Assembly: GCA_016704435.1 (NCBI GenBank)
Contig: JADJAB010000015.1
Span: forward strand, 1-62,620
Direction of reading: 5' to 3'
Source of the DNA: Rhodobacter sp.
GTDB lineage: Bacteria; Pseudomonadota; Alphaproteobacteria; Rhodobacterales; Rhodobacteraceae
Length of the DNA: 62,620 nucleotides
Made by a program: the position numbers and the translations under genes. The notes beneath the pieces are model-generated. The model worked only from the letters and a program-made list of their open reading frames with translations. It was not told the DNA's origin and ran no database searches. This document shows positions 61,960-62,620 of this stretch, one piece after another; the first letter of the stretch is position 1; every line of letters begins with the position of its first letter.

Positions 61960-62620
61960 CTATTTTTCCGGGATCAGGCCCTTGGGCGCAAAACGCATCA
62001 CCACCAGCAGCACGACGCCCAGCGTCAACAGGCGCATATGCGCGGCGGTGTCCTTCAGGTGATCCTTCAGGTCGCCCGGCGGCAGGCCGGCGGTAATGTA
62101 GTCCATAAGTTGCGGCCCCAGGAATTCCACCGCCAGATAGAGCCAGCCGATCAGCAGCCCCCCCAGCACGGAGCCCCAGTTGTTGCCCGACCCGCCGACG
62201 ATCACCATCACCCAGATCAGGAAGGTGAAGCGCAGGGGCACATAGCTGCCCGGCGTCAGCTGGCCCTCCATCGAGGTCATCATCGCGCCGGCCAGCCCGA
62301 CCACGGCCGAGCCGATGATGAAGATCTGCAAGTGCCGCCGCTTGACATCCTTGCCCATGGCGGCGGCCGAGACCTCGTTGTCGCGGATGGCGCGGACCAT
62401 GCGGCCCCAGGGGCTGTTCAGCGCGCGCTCGGTCAGCCAGATCAGGCCCAGCAGCACCGCGCCGAACATCACGGCATAAAGCAGCTTGACCAGGATGGTC
62501 GAGGTGGTGACCGGGTCAAGGCCCATCGATGCCACCCGCTCCAGATAGCTGGGGTCGACCTGAAGGTTGACTTCCATCGGCACCGGCCAGGGCCGGGGCA
62601 GGTCGATCAGGTTCTTCACG
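61960..62620 (-). CDS. livM: Branched-chain amino-acid-type ABC transporter permease LivM (3' part)
   Basis: The last 219 or so residues of an inner-membrane permease are present; the start lies beyond the window edge. The EAA-like loop NSPWGRMVRAIRDNEVSAAAMGKDVKRRHLQIFIIG in shortened form, GSAVVGLAGAMMTSM and VIVGGSGNNWGSVLGG are hallmarks of LivM/HAAT permeases. The C-terminus RFAPKGLIPEK is also typical. It lies upstream of, and on the same strand as, the demethylase gene, so uptake of an amino-acid-like substrate for that enzyme is a reasonable guess. Confidence 0.9.
   Translation of the reverse strand, partial: VKNLIDLPRPWPVPMEVNLQVDPSYLERVASMGLDPVTTSTILVKLLYAVMFGAVLLGLIWLTERALNSPWGRMVRAIRDNEVSAAAMGKDVKRRHLQIFIIGSAVVGLAGAMMTSMEGQLTPGSYVPLRFTFLIWVMVIVGGSGNNWGSVLGGLLIGWLYLAVEFLGPQLMDYITAGLPPGDLKDHLKDTAAHMRLLTLGVVLLVVMRFAPKGLIPEK

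Overview
The window is GC-rich alphaproteobacterial DNA, most likely from a Rhodobacterales (Rhodobacter/Paracoccus-type) chromosome. The evidence is the usg gene, the Rhodobacter-type 2-oxoacid TRAP binding protein TakP, the ccmF-ccmH-enoyl-CoA hydratase order, DUF2852 and DUF2927 proteins, a GcvT-type FAD demethylase, Hint-domain RTX proteins, and dispersed GAGTATTT...GCCAAGATGAA intergenic repeats. No IS element, phage, CRISPR array or rRNA was seen. One tRNA, Leu(CAA), is present.

Layout. 1-4200: gyrA (5' part), usg, and an arginase/ornithine cyclodeaminase pair for arginine to proline catabolism. 4357-8369: ccmF-ccmH cytochrome c maturation, a PaaG-like crotonase and a membrane protein. 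8395-10915: ilvBN behind a short leader peptide rich in Ile/Leu/Val codons and an intrinsic terminator, a classical attenuator. 11097-15868: CaCA antiporter and a TRAP transporter whose binding-protein gene converges on its permease genes. 16050-22104: bpt, DUF2852, glnE and small proteins. 22163-24849: eda-edd (Entner-Doudoroff) behind a perfect LacI-type palindrome. 25153-36653: lipoproteins, rlmI, PIN protein, M48 protease, a Rieske oxygenase pseudogene, DedA, a VWA/MoxR pair and dksA. 36717-44900: xthA, a broken exported protein, erpA, dgt, CPA1 antiporter, dsbB, ypfJ and tRNA-Leu. 45653-58681: three co-oriented genes for RTX-repeat proteins that each end in a Hint (hedgehog/intein) autoprocessing domain; one is about 2,500 residues. 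58667-62620: mocA-like gene, a dimethylglycine-dehydrogenase-like enzyme and a livM fragment.

The most interesting region is the RTX/Hint cluster. All three proteins place the same ENGT-type module of about 45 residues immediately before the catalytic Cys of Hint. The giant protein repeats this module internally without Hint, alternating it with a second cap module, RTX arrays and a duplicated beta-rich domain. They look like secreted, calcium-binding, self-cleaving surface or matrix proteins. No secretion genes lie in the window.

Quality caveat: at least thirteen lesions (small indels, mostly at short homopolymers, and in-frame stops) interrupt ten genes, including edd, dgt, dctQ and arginase. 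Many may be sequencing errors, so every 'pseudogene' call below is provisional.
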